A program made the translations under genes and the position numbers. Below, one piece after another: positions 8,456 to 17,397 of a stretch of DNA of 64,000 bases (positions within the stretch are counted from its first letter, which is position 1; every line of letters begins with the position of its first letter). The stretch comes from Parasphaerochaeta coccoides DSM 17374 (GTDB lineage Bacteria > Spirochaetota > Spirochaetia > Sphaerochaetales > Sphaerochaetaceae), in NCBI RefSeq assembly GCF_000208385.1, contig NC_015436.1, forward strand, positions 992,001 through 1,056,000. The letters run 5' to 3'. A model generated the notes under the pieces. That model was not told the DNA's origin. It was given only the letters and a program-made list of their open reading frames with translations, and did no database searches.

Positions 8456-9538
8456 AATGCCCACGGAAATGTAACGCGACCGCTGGTAAAAGAAATTGAG
8501 CAGAGGGAAGCGTCCGTCATGATAGAATGCTTCCAAGCGCAGGACACGTCCCGGAATCACGGCCTCAGGAATTTCAAACCCTACTCCAAGGGAGAACTCG
8601 AATTCCCATGGATTGTCGGAATCATACCCACCGACCTGATGCTTTGTCTGCCCATCCTGATGAGCCTGGACATCCGCGGCAATGATGAAGGACGATGAAG
8701 CGACAGGGATACGAAATTCCAATCCGCCATTCAACCTCCATGCTTTGTAGGAAGACGCATAAGAATCAGGACGATAGATTCCTTCCTGTTCGGAAGTCTT
8801 TTGGGCTTGAGTCTTGTCTCCGCCACTGGGAACCTGTGTATGTTCCGGAACATGGACTGCTGGTCGTAACCATGACGTACCCATGGGCAGTTCAGTGTCA
8901 AAATAGAGATGAAACGAGGATGAAGGGCGCACGGATATGCCGGCATACCATGAATTGTCCCGTGTATATTCTACGAAACGGCCATACGTACCAGCAGCCA
9001 GGATTGCATCATCGATGATTTCGTCTCCATAATGCCCGGAAAAATGATGCATTCCGCCACGTATGGTGACTATATCGAAGAAGTCGATTGCTCCATAAAT
9101 ACCATAAGAACCATCGAACCCCAGGACATCGCTTCCGCCGAAAAGCGAGAAAACTGAATTAAGATATCCTGAAAAGCCCGCTTCAAGCCGCACGGGACCC
9201 ATGTTCAGGCGGGCGAGGCTCACATTATCCCCCAGCTTGAGACGCATGAACATGTTTTCATCCTGCAAACTAGTACGGAAACGGACTGGTTCGTATGCGC
9301 CAGGGTTCTCCGGGGAGCTTCCATGCCGTGAGGCCATGATGTCCAGGGGGATTCCTTCCTGAACCCACATCACGCCGACACGGGTATGAGCGCCATAAGG
9401 GTCAGCCATAGCAGAAGGGAACAAGGGTGTTCCCGGAAAAAGCTTGAAAGAAATTGGCGAGGCGGCAAGCAGAGAAGAACATAATAGAACCAAAGATACC
9501 ATGACGAAAAATCGCATAGATTTCCGGTTGTTGCCCAT
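8441..9538 (-). CDS. Outer-membrane beta-barrel protein, DUF1207-like
   Basis: The product is about 365 residues with a signal peptide (basic MGNNRKSMR, hydrophobic FFVMVSLVLLCSSLL, cleavage near AAS). The mature part has alternating hydrophobic strands, many Gly and aromatic residues, and a terminal strand RSRYISVGIGISG, as in outer-membrane barrels. The LFPSAMADPYGAHTRVGV segment recalls DUF1207 proteins; this is from memory and moderate. Three ATG codons follow AGGAG directly, and the third, at 9538, has proper spacing, so it is chosen. The 3' end overlaps purDN by 11 bp. Function and any ligand are unknown. Confidence 0.75.
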   Translation of the reverse strand: MGNNRKSMRFFVMVSLVLLCSSLLAASPISFKLFPGTPLFPSAMADPYGAHTRVGVMWVQEGIPLDIMASRHGSSPENPGAYEPVRFRTSLQDENMFMRLKLGDNVSLARLNMGPVRLEAGFSGYLNSVFSLFGGSDVLGFDGSYGIYGAIDFFDIVTIRGGMHHFSGHYGDEIIDDAILAAGTYGRFVEYTRDNSWYAGISVRPSSSFHLYFDTELPMGTSWLRPAVHVPEHTQVPSGGDKTQAQKTSEQEGIYRPDSYASSYKAWRLNGGLEFRIPVASSSFIIAADVQAHQDGQTKHQVGGYDSDNPWEFEFSLGVGFEIPEAVIPGRVLRLEAFYHDGRFPLLNFFYQRSRYISVGIGISG

Positions 9539-9567
9539 CATCATCTCCTAATAATAAAGCTTATATC

Positions 9568-9581
9568 CCGGTCGAAACCGG
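9568..9581. terminator. Stem-loop between ridA and the outer-membrane protein gene
   Basis: CCGGT-CGAA-ACCGG is a perfect 5-bp stem that reads with a UUCG loop on the minus strand. It starts 2 bp after the ridA stop and has no U-tract. It may be a weak terminator or an RNA-processing stop that lets transcription continue into the barrel gene. Confidence 0.45.
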
Positions 9582-9583
9582 AT

Positions 9584-9979
9584 TCAGATGTTGACCGCTA
9601 CCACCTCGATTTCTACAAGGGCGTCCTTGGGAAGCCGGGCGACCTGAACGGCGGAACGGGCAGGATACGAGCCTTCAGTGAAGAAGGTCGCGTAAACAGC
9701 GTTCACAGCCGCGAAATCATCCATATCCTTCAGAAACACAGTTGCCTTGATTACCTTATCCAGCGATGTGCCGGATTCCTCAAGCACCGCCTTCACATTG
9801 AGAAGGCACTGCCTTGTCTGCTCCTCAATGGTGGCGGGAATCTCTCCTGTCGCTGGATTGAGTCCGAGCTGACCGGAAGTGAAAGTCAGATGCCCGAAAG
9901 ATATCCCTTGGGAATATGGTCCGATAGCAGAGGGTGCTTGCGATGTCTGTATGGTTTTCTTTTCGTGTCTGTGAATCAT
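9584..9979 (-). CDS. ridA: RidA/YjgF-family enamine/imine deaminase
   Basis: RidA proteins are small cytosolic trimers that hydrolyse reactive enamines released by PLP enzymes. From the chosen ATG at 9979 the protein is 131 residues, the family length. The motifs are APSAIGPYSQGI, FTSGQLGLNP, the conserved Arg in PARSAVQVARLP and the terminal VEIEVVAV. The open frame continues 21 codons upstream, but that part lacks family similarity. A purine-rich AAAGGTGG lies 14 bp before the ATG. A TTGACA (10009-10014) and TATTAG (9988-9993), 15 bp apart, could be its promoter. Confidence 0.93.
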   Translation of the reverse strand: MIHRHEKKTIQTSQAPSAIGPYSQGISFGHLTFTSGQLGLNPATGEIPATIEEQTRQCLLNVKAVLEESGTSLDKVIKATVFLKDMDDFAAVNAVYATFFTEGSYPARSAVQVARLPKDALVEIEVVAVNI

Positions 9980-10069
9980 AGGGTCATCTAATACCACCTT
10001 TTCTTGTTTGTCAATCGTACAGCCTTCCGTGAGTGAAACCATGAATAGGACTGAAATTACTCTCCAGTA

Positions 10070-10097
10070 TTGCTTGTTCGCAAAAGCCCTGTATAAT
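10070..10097 (+). promoter_or_regulatory. Sigma-70 promoter abutting the GH105 gene start
   Basis: TTGCTT (10070-10075), 16 bp, TATAAT (10092-10097). The predicted transcription start falls at about 10104-10106, on the second ATG of the gene (10105), which suggests a leaderless transcript. No Shine-Dalgarno sequence precedes either ATG. Confidence 0.6.
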
Positions 10098-10098
10098 C

Positions 10099-12309
10099 AT
10101 GAATATGGGATATTATTTTTCAGCCTCAGAAAGCATATATGCGAAAAGTAACAGGGACATCCTGCCGACACTGGAAATCATAGCGCGAAGATACATCGCG
10201 AACAATCCTCCCTATCCGTACACGGTGCGTCCATACCAGAAGTCAGGTATCATGAGAGGAAAGGATTACCGGTATCACGCTGACTTCATGGAACTTTTCC
10301 CGGAGTCCTTGCCCGGCATGTCTGCATTCGTATGGGGTACATTCATATCTCCTGTCGATACTACGCTCAAATTCACTCTCATTCCCTATGGCCCCGCAGT
10401 GGTTTACCTCAATGGCCAAGAAATAGCCCGGACAGATATTTTTTCAGAACGTGACGCAGGAACCGAAGTCCCCGTCAACGTGGCGATGAAAACAGGAAAG
10501 AACCATCTGATTATCAAATTCACCTGCACCCCAGCTGGTTTCGGAGGCGAATTTGGCACATGGCTGGGCAAACTGGATTATTATTTCCTCAAGCCTTTGC
10601 CTGACTGCCATGATGAAGAAGGGGTTGTCTATTGCCGACCGTTTCCCGACACGGATCGGGAAGCAATTGGAATTTCTTATCTTGATACCCATGAAATCGA
10701 CTGGCTGCCCCGGCGTACATGGAAAGCAGAAGACGTGGAGAAAGGGCAATTCGGCCGCATCTTCGGTCATAGACCCGGATTGTCCGCCGTCGCGCGTACT
10801 ATCGGGAATTTCTCTTCAGCAGGAGACGGGGATTATATATTCTCAGGGACGCATAATGGTTCATTGTCCATCCGCGTAGGTCGCGACCTGGTTTTTGAAA
10901 AAGGAGGAACAGGGGACTTTTCATTCTCCTGCCGGATTCCGACCGGTCGCTATCCCATCATCATTGCCCAGACCTGCACAGATTCAACGTGGGGCTTCTC
11001 CCTTGTCGTAAAGGAAGTCATACAGAAAAAAGACTATCAGGTTTCCGTAGAGTTTGAAAATCCTTTGGTCAGGGTAGAAAAAACTTCCGCTCAGCCATGG
11101 ATTTTCTGCGGCCCCTTCAAAGCTGGTCATGAAAGCGGCATGAACATCGATGTGAATCCTGACCAGCTATGGTCATCTTCTGACGGCCTTTCCTATTGGC
11201 GGCTCGACTATCCTGACGGATGGATTCGTCAGTATAATGAGAATCCCCTTTTCGGCCACTGGAACTATCCTTTGGGCGTAACATTATACGGATTGCTTGA
11301 AACTGCCCGCGTCCTTGGAGACTGTCCATCGGGACAGGAGCTGGGGAATTATGTTCAGGCTCACGTGCGAGCTTCCGTCTCTAATTTCCCCTATGCCATG
11401 TGGGACAAGGAACAGTTCGGTGGCGCGACAGGCGTCCACCACCTGCTCACAAGCATCGACAGCCTTGATGATTGCGGTTCCTTCGGCTCCCTCATGTTGG
11501 AAGCGGCAAAAGATTGTGACATTGGTTCGGGATACAAGGAAATCGCCGCTTACGTCGCGCACCACATCCTCCATGAACAGAGTCGACTGGAAGACGGCAT
11601 CTTCTTCCGCAAGGATTTGATGCATCATTTTCATAATGACACCATGTGGGCGGACGATCTGTACATGAGCATTCCTTTTCTCTGCCGTTACGCCGCGCTT
11701 TCCGGCGATGCTTCCCTATTGGATGATGCAGCATCCCAGTTCATCGGTTTCCGGAAATTATTATATGACCCCGTCCGCCGCCTGATGAACCATGTCTATG
11801 ACTTCAGGAGAAATATGGCGACCGGAGTTGCCTGGGGTCGCGGTAATGGATGGACCATTTTTTCTCTGGCGGAATTGCTGGAAGTGATTCCCAGGGAGCA
11901 TGACATGCGGCCTGAACTGCTGGATTTTTTCCGGAACTTTGCGGATGGACTCTTGGCTATGCAGGACAGTGACGGGATGTGGCACCAAGTGCTTGACGTA
12001 AGGGAATCCTATCCTGAGACATCATGCACCGCCATGTTCATCTATGCGTTCTCCCGTGGCATCCGCAATGGCTGGCTGGAGGAACCCCTGAAATTCCGCT
12101 GTGCATGTGAACTGGCGTGGACCGCTTTGCAGAAAACATCCATCGATTATCATGGCAACATCCACGGAGTATGCAGAGGTTCGGAATTTTCATTCACTCC
12201 ACGCTATTACGCGGAAGAACTCCTCCCCCGTCTTAATGATACTCATGGCATAGGCATCGTATTGCTGGCGGGAGTCGAGATGAAGAAATTACGCCGTCAT
12301 TACATGTAA
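10099..12309 (+). CDS. GH105-type unsaturated glycuronyl hydrolase with N-terminal beta domains
   Basis: The C-terminal half (about residues 370-736) is an (alpha/alpha)6 barrel of the YteR/RhiN family, which removes the unsaturated uronic acid left by polysaccharide lyases. Its landmarks are MWADDLYMSIPFL with Asp519/Asp520, WGRGNGW at 579-585 and DGMWHQVLD followed by ETSCTAMF. The first 370 residues look like beta-rich domains: residues 55-165 resemble a galactose-binding sandwich (VVYLNGQEIAR). There is no signal peptide, so it probably works in the cytoplasm on imported oligosaccharides. Starts at 10099 or 10105 are both possible. It faces a carbohydrate ABC transporter, a plausible source of substrate. 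GH88 would be the alternative family. Confidence 0.85.
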   Translation: MNMGYYFSASESIYAKSNRDILPTLEIIARRYIANNPPYPYTVRPYQKSGIMRGKDYRYHADFMELFPESLPGMSAFVWGTFISPVDTTLKFTLIPYGPAVVYLNGQEIARTDIFSERDAGTEVPVNVAMKTGKNHLIIKFTCTPAGFGGEFGTWLGKLDYYFLKPLPDCHDEEGVVYCRPFPDTDREAIGISYLDTHEIDWLPRRTWKAEDVEKGQFGRIFGHRPGLSAVARTIGNFSSAGDGDYIFSGTHNGSLSIRVGRDLVFEKGGTGDFSFSCRIPTGRYPIIIAQTCTDSTWGFSLVVKEVIQKKDYQVSVEFENPLVRVEKTSAQPWIFCGPFKAGHESGMNIDVNPDQLWSSSDGLSYWRLDYPDGWIRQYNENPLFGHWNYPLGVTLYGLLETARVLGDCPSGQELGNYVQAHVRASVSNFPYAMWDKEQFGGATGVHHLLTSIDSLDDCGSFGSLMLEAAKDCDIGSGYKEIAAYVAHHILHEQSRLEDGIFFRKDLMHHFHNDTMWADDLYMSIPFLCRYAALSGDASLLDDAASQFIGFRKLLYDPVRRLMNHVYDFRRNMATGVAWGRGNGWTIFSLAELLEVIPREHDMRPELLDFFRNFADGLLAMQDSDGMWHQVLDVRESYPETSCTAMFIYAFSRGIRNGWLEEPLKFRCACELAWTALQKTSIDYHGNIHGVCRGSEFSFTPRYYAEELLPRLNDTHGIGIVLLAGVEMKKLRRHYM

Positions 12310-12347
12310 TCCTGCCTCGGACATCCGGGGCTATTGTCTCCGCATGA

Positions 12348-12370
12348 TTGCCAATTGCTAACAATGGCAA
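12348..12370. terminator. Stem-loop between convergent genes
   Basis: TTGCCAATTG-CTAA-CAATGGCAA forms a 9-bp stem with a single bulged A, between the GH105 gene and the permease gene. It lacks a clear U-run on either strand, so it could act as a bidirectional 3'-end structure rather than a strong terminator. Confidence 0.45.
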
Positions 12371-12377
12371 GGGAACC

Positions 12378-13235
12378 TTAACCTTTGATTCCGGTCGTCA
12401 CCATGCCTTCGACGATATATTTCTGGAAGATGATGAAAACAAGCACGACAGGAATCAGCGACAACGTACCCATGGAAAAGATTGCCGGCCAGTCAGTGGA
12501 TGATTGAGGGTCGCTGAACATCCGCAACGCAAGCGATACGGTAAACTGTCGCGGCCTGTTCAGATACAGCAACGGTCCCAGGAAATCATCCCATCTCCAG
12601 TAGAAGCTGAAAATCACCGCCGTAATCAAGGACGGCTTAATCAAGGGAAAAACCACATATGAGAATATCATTGGCCTGTTGCATCCGTCTATCTTGGCCG
12701 CATTGTCCAGCTCCATCGGTATCTGGCGGATGAACTGCACCATGAGAAAGATGAAGAACCCTACGCCTCCGAAATGCGGGACGATGAGAGGAAGGAAGGT
12801 GTTGACCCACCCTATCCTATGGAAGATGATGAACTGCGGAACCATGACGACCTGATAAGGAAGCATCAGCGTCACGAACATGCAGGCGTACCAGAAAGAC
12901 CGGCCTTTGAAGGGGATGCGGGCAAAACCATAGGCAACAATGGCGGACGACATCACAGCCCCGAAGGTAGCGACCACCGTATAGAACAGTGAGTTCTTGA
13001 AAAACGTACCGAAAGTGATGGCATTGTTGAATTTCCATCCCCTCACATAATTGTCCCATCTCAAGGATTGAGGGATCAAGGATGAATTGCCAAAAATCTC
13101 AGCGCTTGTCTTGAATGAATTTGAAATCATCCACAGGATGGGATACAACATGATGAAACCCAAGAGGATGACGACGGCGTGGAAGATAAATTTCTCCGTG
13201 TTGACCTTTATGATTCTTTTTGTGTGAGCATCCAT
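12378..13235 (-). CDS. Carbohydrate ABC transporter permease, MalG type
   Basis: Inner-membrane permease of a CUT1-type sugar importer, 285 residues with six predicted membrane segments. The cytoplasmic EAA loop is visible as LDNAAKIDGCNRPMIFSYVV followed by FPLIKP, and contacts the ATPase. The ATG at 13235 follows AAAGGAGGGG with ideal spacing; the longer frame to 13259 would run into the upstream permease gene. It overlaps that gene by a few bases. No ATPase gene lies in the cluster, so a shared MsmX/MalK-like ATPase from elsewhere is likely. Confidence 0.93.
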   Translation of the reverse strand: MDAHTKRIIKVNTEKFIFHAVVILLGFIMLYPILWMISNSFKTSAEIFGNSSLIPQSLRWDNYVRGWKFNNAITFGTFFKNSLFYTVVATFGAVMSSAIVAYGFARIPFKGRSFWYACMFVTLMLPYQVVMVPQFIIFHRIGWVNTFLPLIVPHFGGVGFFIFLMVQFIRQIPMELDNAAKIDGCNRPMIFSYVVFPLIKPSLITAVIFSFYWRWDDFLGPLLYLNRPRQFTVSLALRMFSDPQSSTDWPAIFSMGTLSLIPVVLVFIIFQKYIVEGMVTTGIKG

Positions 13236-13236
13236 C

Positions 13237-14193
13237 TTATTTCCCCTCCTTTGTCTCATAGAACACCCAGTTGTCGGAAGTCTTGAAAATGATGGCGGTC
13301 ATGACGCCGATAATCAGAACCAGAATCCAGGCCATGGCACTGCTGTAACCCATTTCATAATACTTGAAGGCTCTTTGGTACAGGTACAGGGCATAGACCA
13401 GCGTACTGTTGAGGGGATCGCCCATGCCCCCGGATACAACGAAAGCCTGTGTGAAGACGGTGAAGCCGTTAATCAGCTGCATGATCAGATTGAAGAAAAT
13501 GACGGGAGTCATCTGGGGAAGCGTAATATGTACGAATCTTTTCACCCGTCCCGCGCCGTCAATTTCCGCCGCTTCATAATAGTCCTTGGGAACCTGCCGC
13601 AACCCCGCAAGGAAGATGAGCATGGAGGAACCGAACTGCCATACCGCCAGGATAATCAATGTCCAGATGGCTGTGTCAGGATTTCCTATCCATGATGTGG
13701 AAGCCGGGATGCCTATGGCATTGAGAAACGCATTGATTGCCCCATCCGCCATGAAAAGACGCCGCCACATGACAGCAATCGCAATGCTTCCTCCTACAAT
13801 AGAGGGAAGGTAATAAATCATCTGATAGAAACGTATCGCCCGTGTACCGCGATTGAAAAGCATCGCGACAAAAAATGCAAAGACCAGGCGTAACGGCACA
13901 GATACAAAGGCGTAGAAAAAAGTGACCTTCAAGGACTGCCAGAACAATGTATCGCTGGACATGCGCTTGAAGTTGGCCAGTCCGTTGAACACGGGGGAAG
14001 CCAAGATATCATATTGCGTAAAGGAATAGTATAATGAAAAAAGAATCGGTATCACGGAAAATGCAAGGAAGCCAATCAACCACGGGCTTATGAATGCATA
14101 TCCTGAAACGCTCGTCATCAGCCGCGCCCGTCTTGCTCCACGTGTCAGAGGTAGTGATGCATTCGACAGTGCGCCAGATTGTTTTTTCCCCAT
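13237..14193 (-). CDS. Carbohydrate ABC transporter permease, MalF type
   Basis: The partner permease of the importer has 318 residues and six membrane segments after a basic cytoplasmic N terminus. The EAA loop is EAAEIDGAGRVKRFVHITLP. GGGAGGGG sits before the ATG. It lies between the binding-protein gene and the MalG-type gene, the usual order binding protein-permease-permease. Substrate specificity cannot be read from the sequence; the neighbouring GH105 enzyme suggests pectin-derived or other uronate-containing oligosaccharides. Confidence 0.93.
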   Translation of the reverse strand: MGKKQSGALSNASLPLTRGARRARLMTSVSGYAFISPWLIGFLAFSVIPILFSLYYSFTQYDILASPVFNGLANFKRMSSDTLFWQSLKVTFFYAFVSVPLRLVFAFFVAMLFNRGTRAIRFYQMIYYLPSIVGGSIAIAVMWRRLFMADGAINAFLNAIGIPASTSWIGNPDTAIWTLIILAVWQFGSSMLIFLAGLRQVPKDYYEAAEIDGAGRVKRFVHITLPQMTPVIFFNLIMQLINGFTVFTQAFVVSGGMGDPLNSTLVYALYLYQRAFKYYEMGYSSAMAWILVLIIGVMTAIIFKTSDNWVFYETKEGK

Positions 14194-14221
14194 GAGCTTA
14201 CCCCTCCCGACATTCGTGACT

Positions 14222-14260
14222 TAAAAAAACTATGGATACCTGGAATCAGGCATCCATAGT
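14222..14260 (-). terminator. Attenuator-type terminator between binding-protein and permease genes
   Basis: On the minus strand CTATGGATGCCTG-ATT-CCAGGTATCCATAG forms a long stem with one mismatch, followed by TTTTTTT. It lies directly after the binding-protein stop. Partial read-through would give more binding protein than permease, a common arrangement in such operons. Confidence 0.88.
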
Positions 14261-14283
14261 CAATTGGTGAAGAAACCTACATG

Positions 14284-15573
14284 TTACCTGGCAAGGATTG
14301 CATTCGCATCCGCCATAATCTTAGCAACACCTGCATCCACACTAACTCTCTTGCCCAGAATCTCCTGGGTGACATCGCGGAACAACTTCAAGACTTCTCC
14401 GGCAGGCGCAGGATCCGGGGGATCAATGGCGCTGGAATGCTGGGATGCCTTGGAAATGAACGCAAAGATTTGCTTGTTCACAGGATCGACGACCTGACTC
14501 ATTGCGTCACGCACATCGTCCGGGATGGGAACTCCACGCTCACCGAGCAACACGGTATTGTTGAGCTCAATATCATTGAGGAAGAAGTTCAAGAAGCGTG
14601 CTGCTTCATCCGGATTCGATGCAGAGACAGGAATGGAGAAGAACATGGAAGGTTTCAAGAACGTACCCGGCCTCTGTGAACCATCTATGCGGGGCATCAG
14701 GGCTATCTCAACAGGGCGACCTGCGGCAGCCTGTTCAGCCACGACTTGGTTGCTCCAACCATAAGTAACCCATGACGTTCTCTTGGCAAATTCGCCTTCA
14801 TCAGGAGAAACGGTAACGAACGCAATTTCAGGGCTGACCAAAGCGCCGGCATCAAGCAGGCGAAGCTGTACCGCAAAAAACTCGCGGAGTACCGTGGTGT
14901 CCGTGAAACCAAGACTCTTGCCGTCAGGCGCAAAGAACGGGTTGCCTGTCTGCCGAATCAGGTTGTCAAATCCAACCTTCGGATCCGTGGTGAAGAACGG
15001 GAGGGTCTTCACGCCAGTCTTCCTATAGACCTCCAGTGAGATGCGTTCAAAATCAGCCAGCGTCCATGTCGTATCGTCAAAGCTGATACCTATCTGGTCA
15101 AGGAGTGCCTTGTCATAGATGACACATACGGCGTTGGATCCCAGGCTGATGCCATACAGTTTTCCACCGACCCTGCCACCGGACAGGTTGGCGTCTGCCA
15201 CCTTGCTCAGGTTGATGACTCCGGAATTTACATAAGGAGTCAAATCCTTGAGTTGGTTGCGTGTGACCCATTGAAGCATGTACGCATAATCATGCTGCAT
15301 CAGGTCAGGAAGATTTCCAGCCGCCGCCTGGGTGTTCATCTTATCCCAATATCCTGCCCACCCTGTGGTTTCTGGTTCAATAGTCACTTTCGGATTTGCT
15401 GCCGTGTATGCGTCAATGGCAGCATATGTCTTGGCATCACGTGTTGGGTTTCCCCACCACGCCAGGCGCATGGTAGTTTGCGCAGCACTCTCCCGTGCTC
15501 CTTGGGCAAATACAAATGCTGGAACCAGCAATAGTACTACTACCAAAGAAATTACAATGCGAGCTTTCCTCAT
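14284..15573 (-). CDS. Extracellular sugar-binding protein (family 1)
   Basis: Periplasmic solute-binding protein of 429 residues. The signal peptide is MRKARIVISLVVVLLLVPAF with cleavage likely after VFA, giving a QGARES mature end; there is no lipobox Cys. The body shows the family-1 pattern AAAGNLPDLMQHDY and a hinge region GGKLYGISLG. A strong GGAGGTGA precedes the ATG. Upstream lies a 480-bp intergenic region shared with trpB. It belongs with the two permeases; the ligand is unknown. Confidence 0.93.
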   Translation of the reverse strand: MRKARIVISLVVVLLLVPAFVFAQGARESAAQTTMRLAWWGNPTRDAKTYAAIDAYTAANPKVTIEPETTGWAGYWDKMNTQAAAGNLPDLMQHDYAYMLQWVTRNQLKDLTPYVNSGVINLSKVADANLSGGRVGGKLYGISLGSNAVCVIYDKALLDQIGISFDDTTWTLADFERISLEVYRKTGVKTLPFFTTDPKVGFDNLIRQTGNPFFAPDGKSLGFTDTTVLREFFAVQLRLLDAGALVSPEIAFVTVSPDEGEFAKRTSWVTYGWSNQVVAEQAAAGRPVEIALMPRIDGSQRPGTFLKPSMFFSIPVSASNPDEAARFLNFFLNDIELNNTVLLGERGVPIPDDVRDAMSQVVDPVNKQIFAFISKASQHSSAIDPPDPAPAGEVLKLFRDVTQEILGKRVSVDAGVAKIMADANAILAR

Positions 15574-15781
15574 TTGTCACCTCCGTTTTTAAACATCTCC
15601 AGCCTCATGCTGGATGACAGTTTTCCAGTTGTCAACAACATTATTCTTTCGGGTTGAATTATGACGAAATTGTGCATTTTTTTGATAAAATATTCCTATA
15701 ATCAATCTTTTAACAAAATTGCTGAAACGAAACACAAAAACAAAAATCGTCTTCTAACATATTTTAATTTGTGAAGATACA

Positions 15782-15793
15782 TGTGATTTCACA
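15782..15793. promoter_or_regulatory. Short dyad, possible operator
   Basis: TGTGA-TT-TCACA has perfect 5-bp arms. The half sites resemble CRP/FNR-family boxes, but the spacer of 2 bp is too short for classical CRP (6 bp). It lies about 210 bp upstream of the binding-protein gene and 125 bp upstream of the trpB -35. Its regulator is unknown. Confidence 0.25.
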
Positions 15794-15917
15794 CATCATC
15801 CTTGTTTTTCCCGGAATAGTTTTTCTGTAGTAGCCATTAGTATGATTTATCCATTTTTTTATTTGTATGATACCTGTCAAAATTCATATGAAATTTTCAT
15901 CTACATGGGATTGCTAC

Positions 15918-15947
15918 TTGACAATATGTTTCTATGTACAGTAACGT
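15918..15947 (+). promoter_or_regulatory. Candidate trpB promoter
   Basis: A perfect TTGACA (15918-15923) is followed after 18 bp by TAACGT (15942-15947), a weak -10. The leader would be about 100 nt. I see no T-box or Trp-codon-rich leader peptide in it. Confidence 0.45.
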
Positions 15948-16054
15948 AAGTCCATCACATGACAAATCCGCACAGAGTTCAGCACAGGGTGATGAGGCGC
16001 GTACTCGCGGGCAACATGAGGATTTACAGTAAAACAAAATAGAGGAGTCATACA

Positions 16055-17299
16055 ATGTCAGCAAAAAATTTGGTCACGGGAGGCATCTCCACGGAAGGAT
16101 TACCACGGGAAGATGGTTTTTTCGGTGAGTTCGGCGGTTCATACATCCCTCCCCGGCTTCAGGACGTGATGGATGAAGTGACACGCACCTACAAAAAAAT
16201 CGCTGCTGATCCCGCGTTCATTGCTGAATTCAACGACCTGCTTATCCATTATGCTGGACGTCCCTCTCCCGTATATCACGCGAAAAGACTGTCCGAACAT
16301 GCGGGAGGCGCCCAGATATATCTCAAGCGCGAAGACCTGAATCATACCGGAGCCCATAAGATTAACCACTGCATAGGAGAAGCATTGCTCGCCCGCAAGA
16401 TGGGTAAGAAAAAAGTCATTGCGGAAACTGGCGCGGGACAGCACGGAGTCGCCCTTGCCACGGCCGCCGCCCTGATGGGACTGGAATGCGACATCTATAT
16501 GGGCGCCATAGATGTAGCCAAGGAAGCTCCCAATGTCAGCAGAATGAAAATCTTGGGAGCCCGTGTCATAGAAGTTACACGAGGGACGCAATCGTTGAAA
16601 GACGCCGTTGATGCCGCCTTTGAAGTCTATCTCGATGATCCTGAGACCCAGCTTTATTGCATAGGTTCGGCGGTCGGCCCACATCCTTTCCCCATGATTG
16701 TCCGTGACTTCCAGAGCATCATTGGAAGGGAAGCACGTGGACAGTTCATGGAGATGACTGGTCATCTGCCCGACGTCGTCACCGCATGCGTCGGCGGTGG
16801 CTCGAACGCCATAGGAATCTTCAGCGGTTTCCTTGAAGATACGGACGTGGAACTTCATGGCGTCGAACCCGCTGGAAAAGGACTGGAAACTGGCAGGCAT
16901 GCCGCGACCATGACCAAGGGTTCTGTCGGCGTACTCCACGGTTTCAAGAGCTACATCCTCCAAGATTCGCAAGGAGAACCTCTACCTGTGTATTCCATTG
17001 CCAGCGGACTGGATTATCCGGGAGTCGGTCCTCAGCATAGTTATCTCAAGACAATCGGACGGGTGCGGTATGAAACCGCAACTGATGCGGAAGCTGTTCA
17101 TGCCTTCTATGCTTTGAGCCGTCTGGAAGGCATCATCCCTGCCCTGGAATCATCCCACGCAGTAGCCTATGCTCTCCGTCATGCCAAGGAACTGGGAAAA
17201 GACAAGAGAATATTGGTGAATCTTTCCGGACGGGGAGACAAGGACATAGACTTCATTATGGAACATTACCCTTATGAGGGAGATGTACCGTCATTATGA
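16055..17299 (+). CDS. trpB: Tryptophan synthase beta chain, orphan
   Basis: PLP enzyme joining indole and serine to give tryptophan. It is 414 residues of the TrpB1 type: [12 protein letters not shown] at the N terminus, [17 protein letters not shown] with the PLP lysine Lys102, the ETGAGQHG loop and the phosphate-binding [16 protein letters not shown] precedes the ATG. No trpA or other trp gene flanks it; downstream is an unrelated minus-strand gene. Without TrpA nearby it may salvage external indole, or trpA may lie elsewhere in the genome. Confidence 0.95.
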   Translation: MSAKNLVTGGISTEGLPREDGFFGEFGGSYIPPRLQDVMDEVTRTYKKIAADPAFIAEFNDLLIHYAGRPSPVYHAKRLSEHAGGAQIYLKREDLNHTGAHKINHCIGEALLARKMGKKKVIAETGAGQHGVALATAAALMGLECDIYMGAIDVAKEAPNVSRMKILGARVIEVTRGTQSLKDAVDAAFEVYLDDPETQLYCIGSAVGPHPFPMIVRDFQSIIGREARGQFMEMTGHLPDVVTACVGGGSNAIGIFSGFLEDTDVELHGVEPAGKGLETGRHAATMTKGSVGVLHGFKSYILQDSQGEPLPVYSIASGLDYPGVGPQHSYLKTIGRVRYETATDAEAVHAFYALSRLEGIIPALESSHAVAYALRHAKELGKDKRILVNLSGRGDKDIDFIMEHYPYEGDVPSL

Positions 17300-17345
17300 T
17301 GGGGAGCGGAGTGAATAAACAAATCTGGTGAAACCGAAGTCATGA

Positions 17346-17373
17346 TTCCCGGTGATTTGGAGAGCATCGGGAA
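17346..17373 (+). terminator. Stem-loop downstream of trpB
   Basis: TTCCCGGTG and CATCGGGAA pair over 9 bp (one G-U) around an 10-nt loop, about 47 bp after the trpB stop and before the convergent NYN gene. There is no U-tract, so termination by this element is uncertain. Confidence 0.35.
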
Positions 17374-17397
17374 CATGAATGTCTACGACTCGACTTG

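Larger units (their letters stand above)
15574..16054. other. Divergent intergenic region between sugar-binding protein and trpB
   Basis: This AT-rich 480 bp holds no convincing gene. It contains CCAGC-CTCAT-GCTGG (15599-15613) in the leader of the binding-protein gene, the repeat TGTGATTTCACA (15782-15793) and a trpB promoter candidate (15918-15947). A 27-codon frame at 15959-16042 ends in the trpB ribosome-binding site but has no Trp codons or ribosome site of its own. Confidence 0.6.

Noticed and set aside
15782-15793. CRP binding site
   Set aside because: The half-sites fit but the 2-bp spacer is too short for CRP (6 bp); kept only as an unassigned dyad.
15959-16042. 27-codon frame as a trp attenuator leader peptide
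   Set aside because: It has no Trp codon, no ribosome site and no competing terminator/antiterminator stems, so no attenuation mechanism can be claimed.
16139-16972. 277-codon minus-strand open frame within trpB
   Set aside because: Antisense to an intact TrpB with all motifs; no domain or ribosome site.
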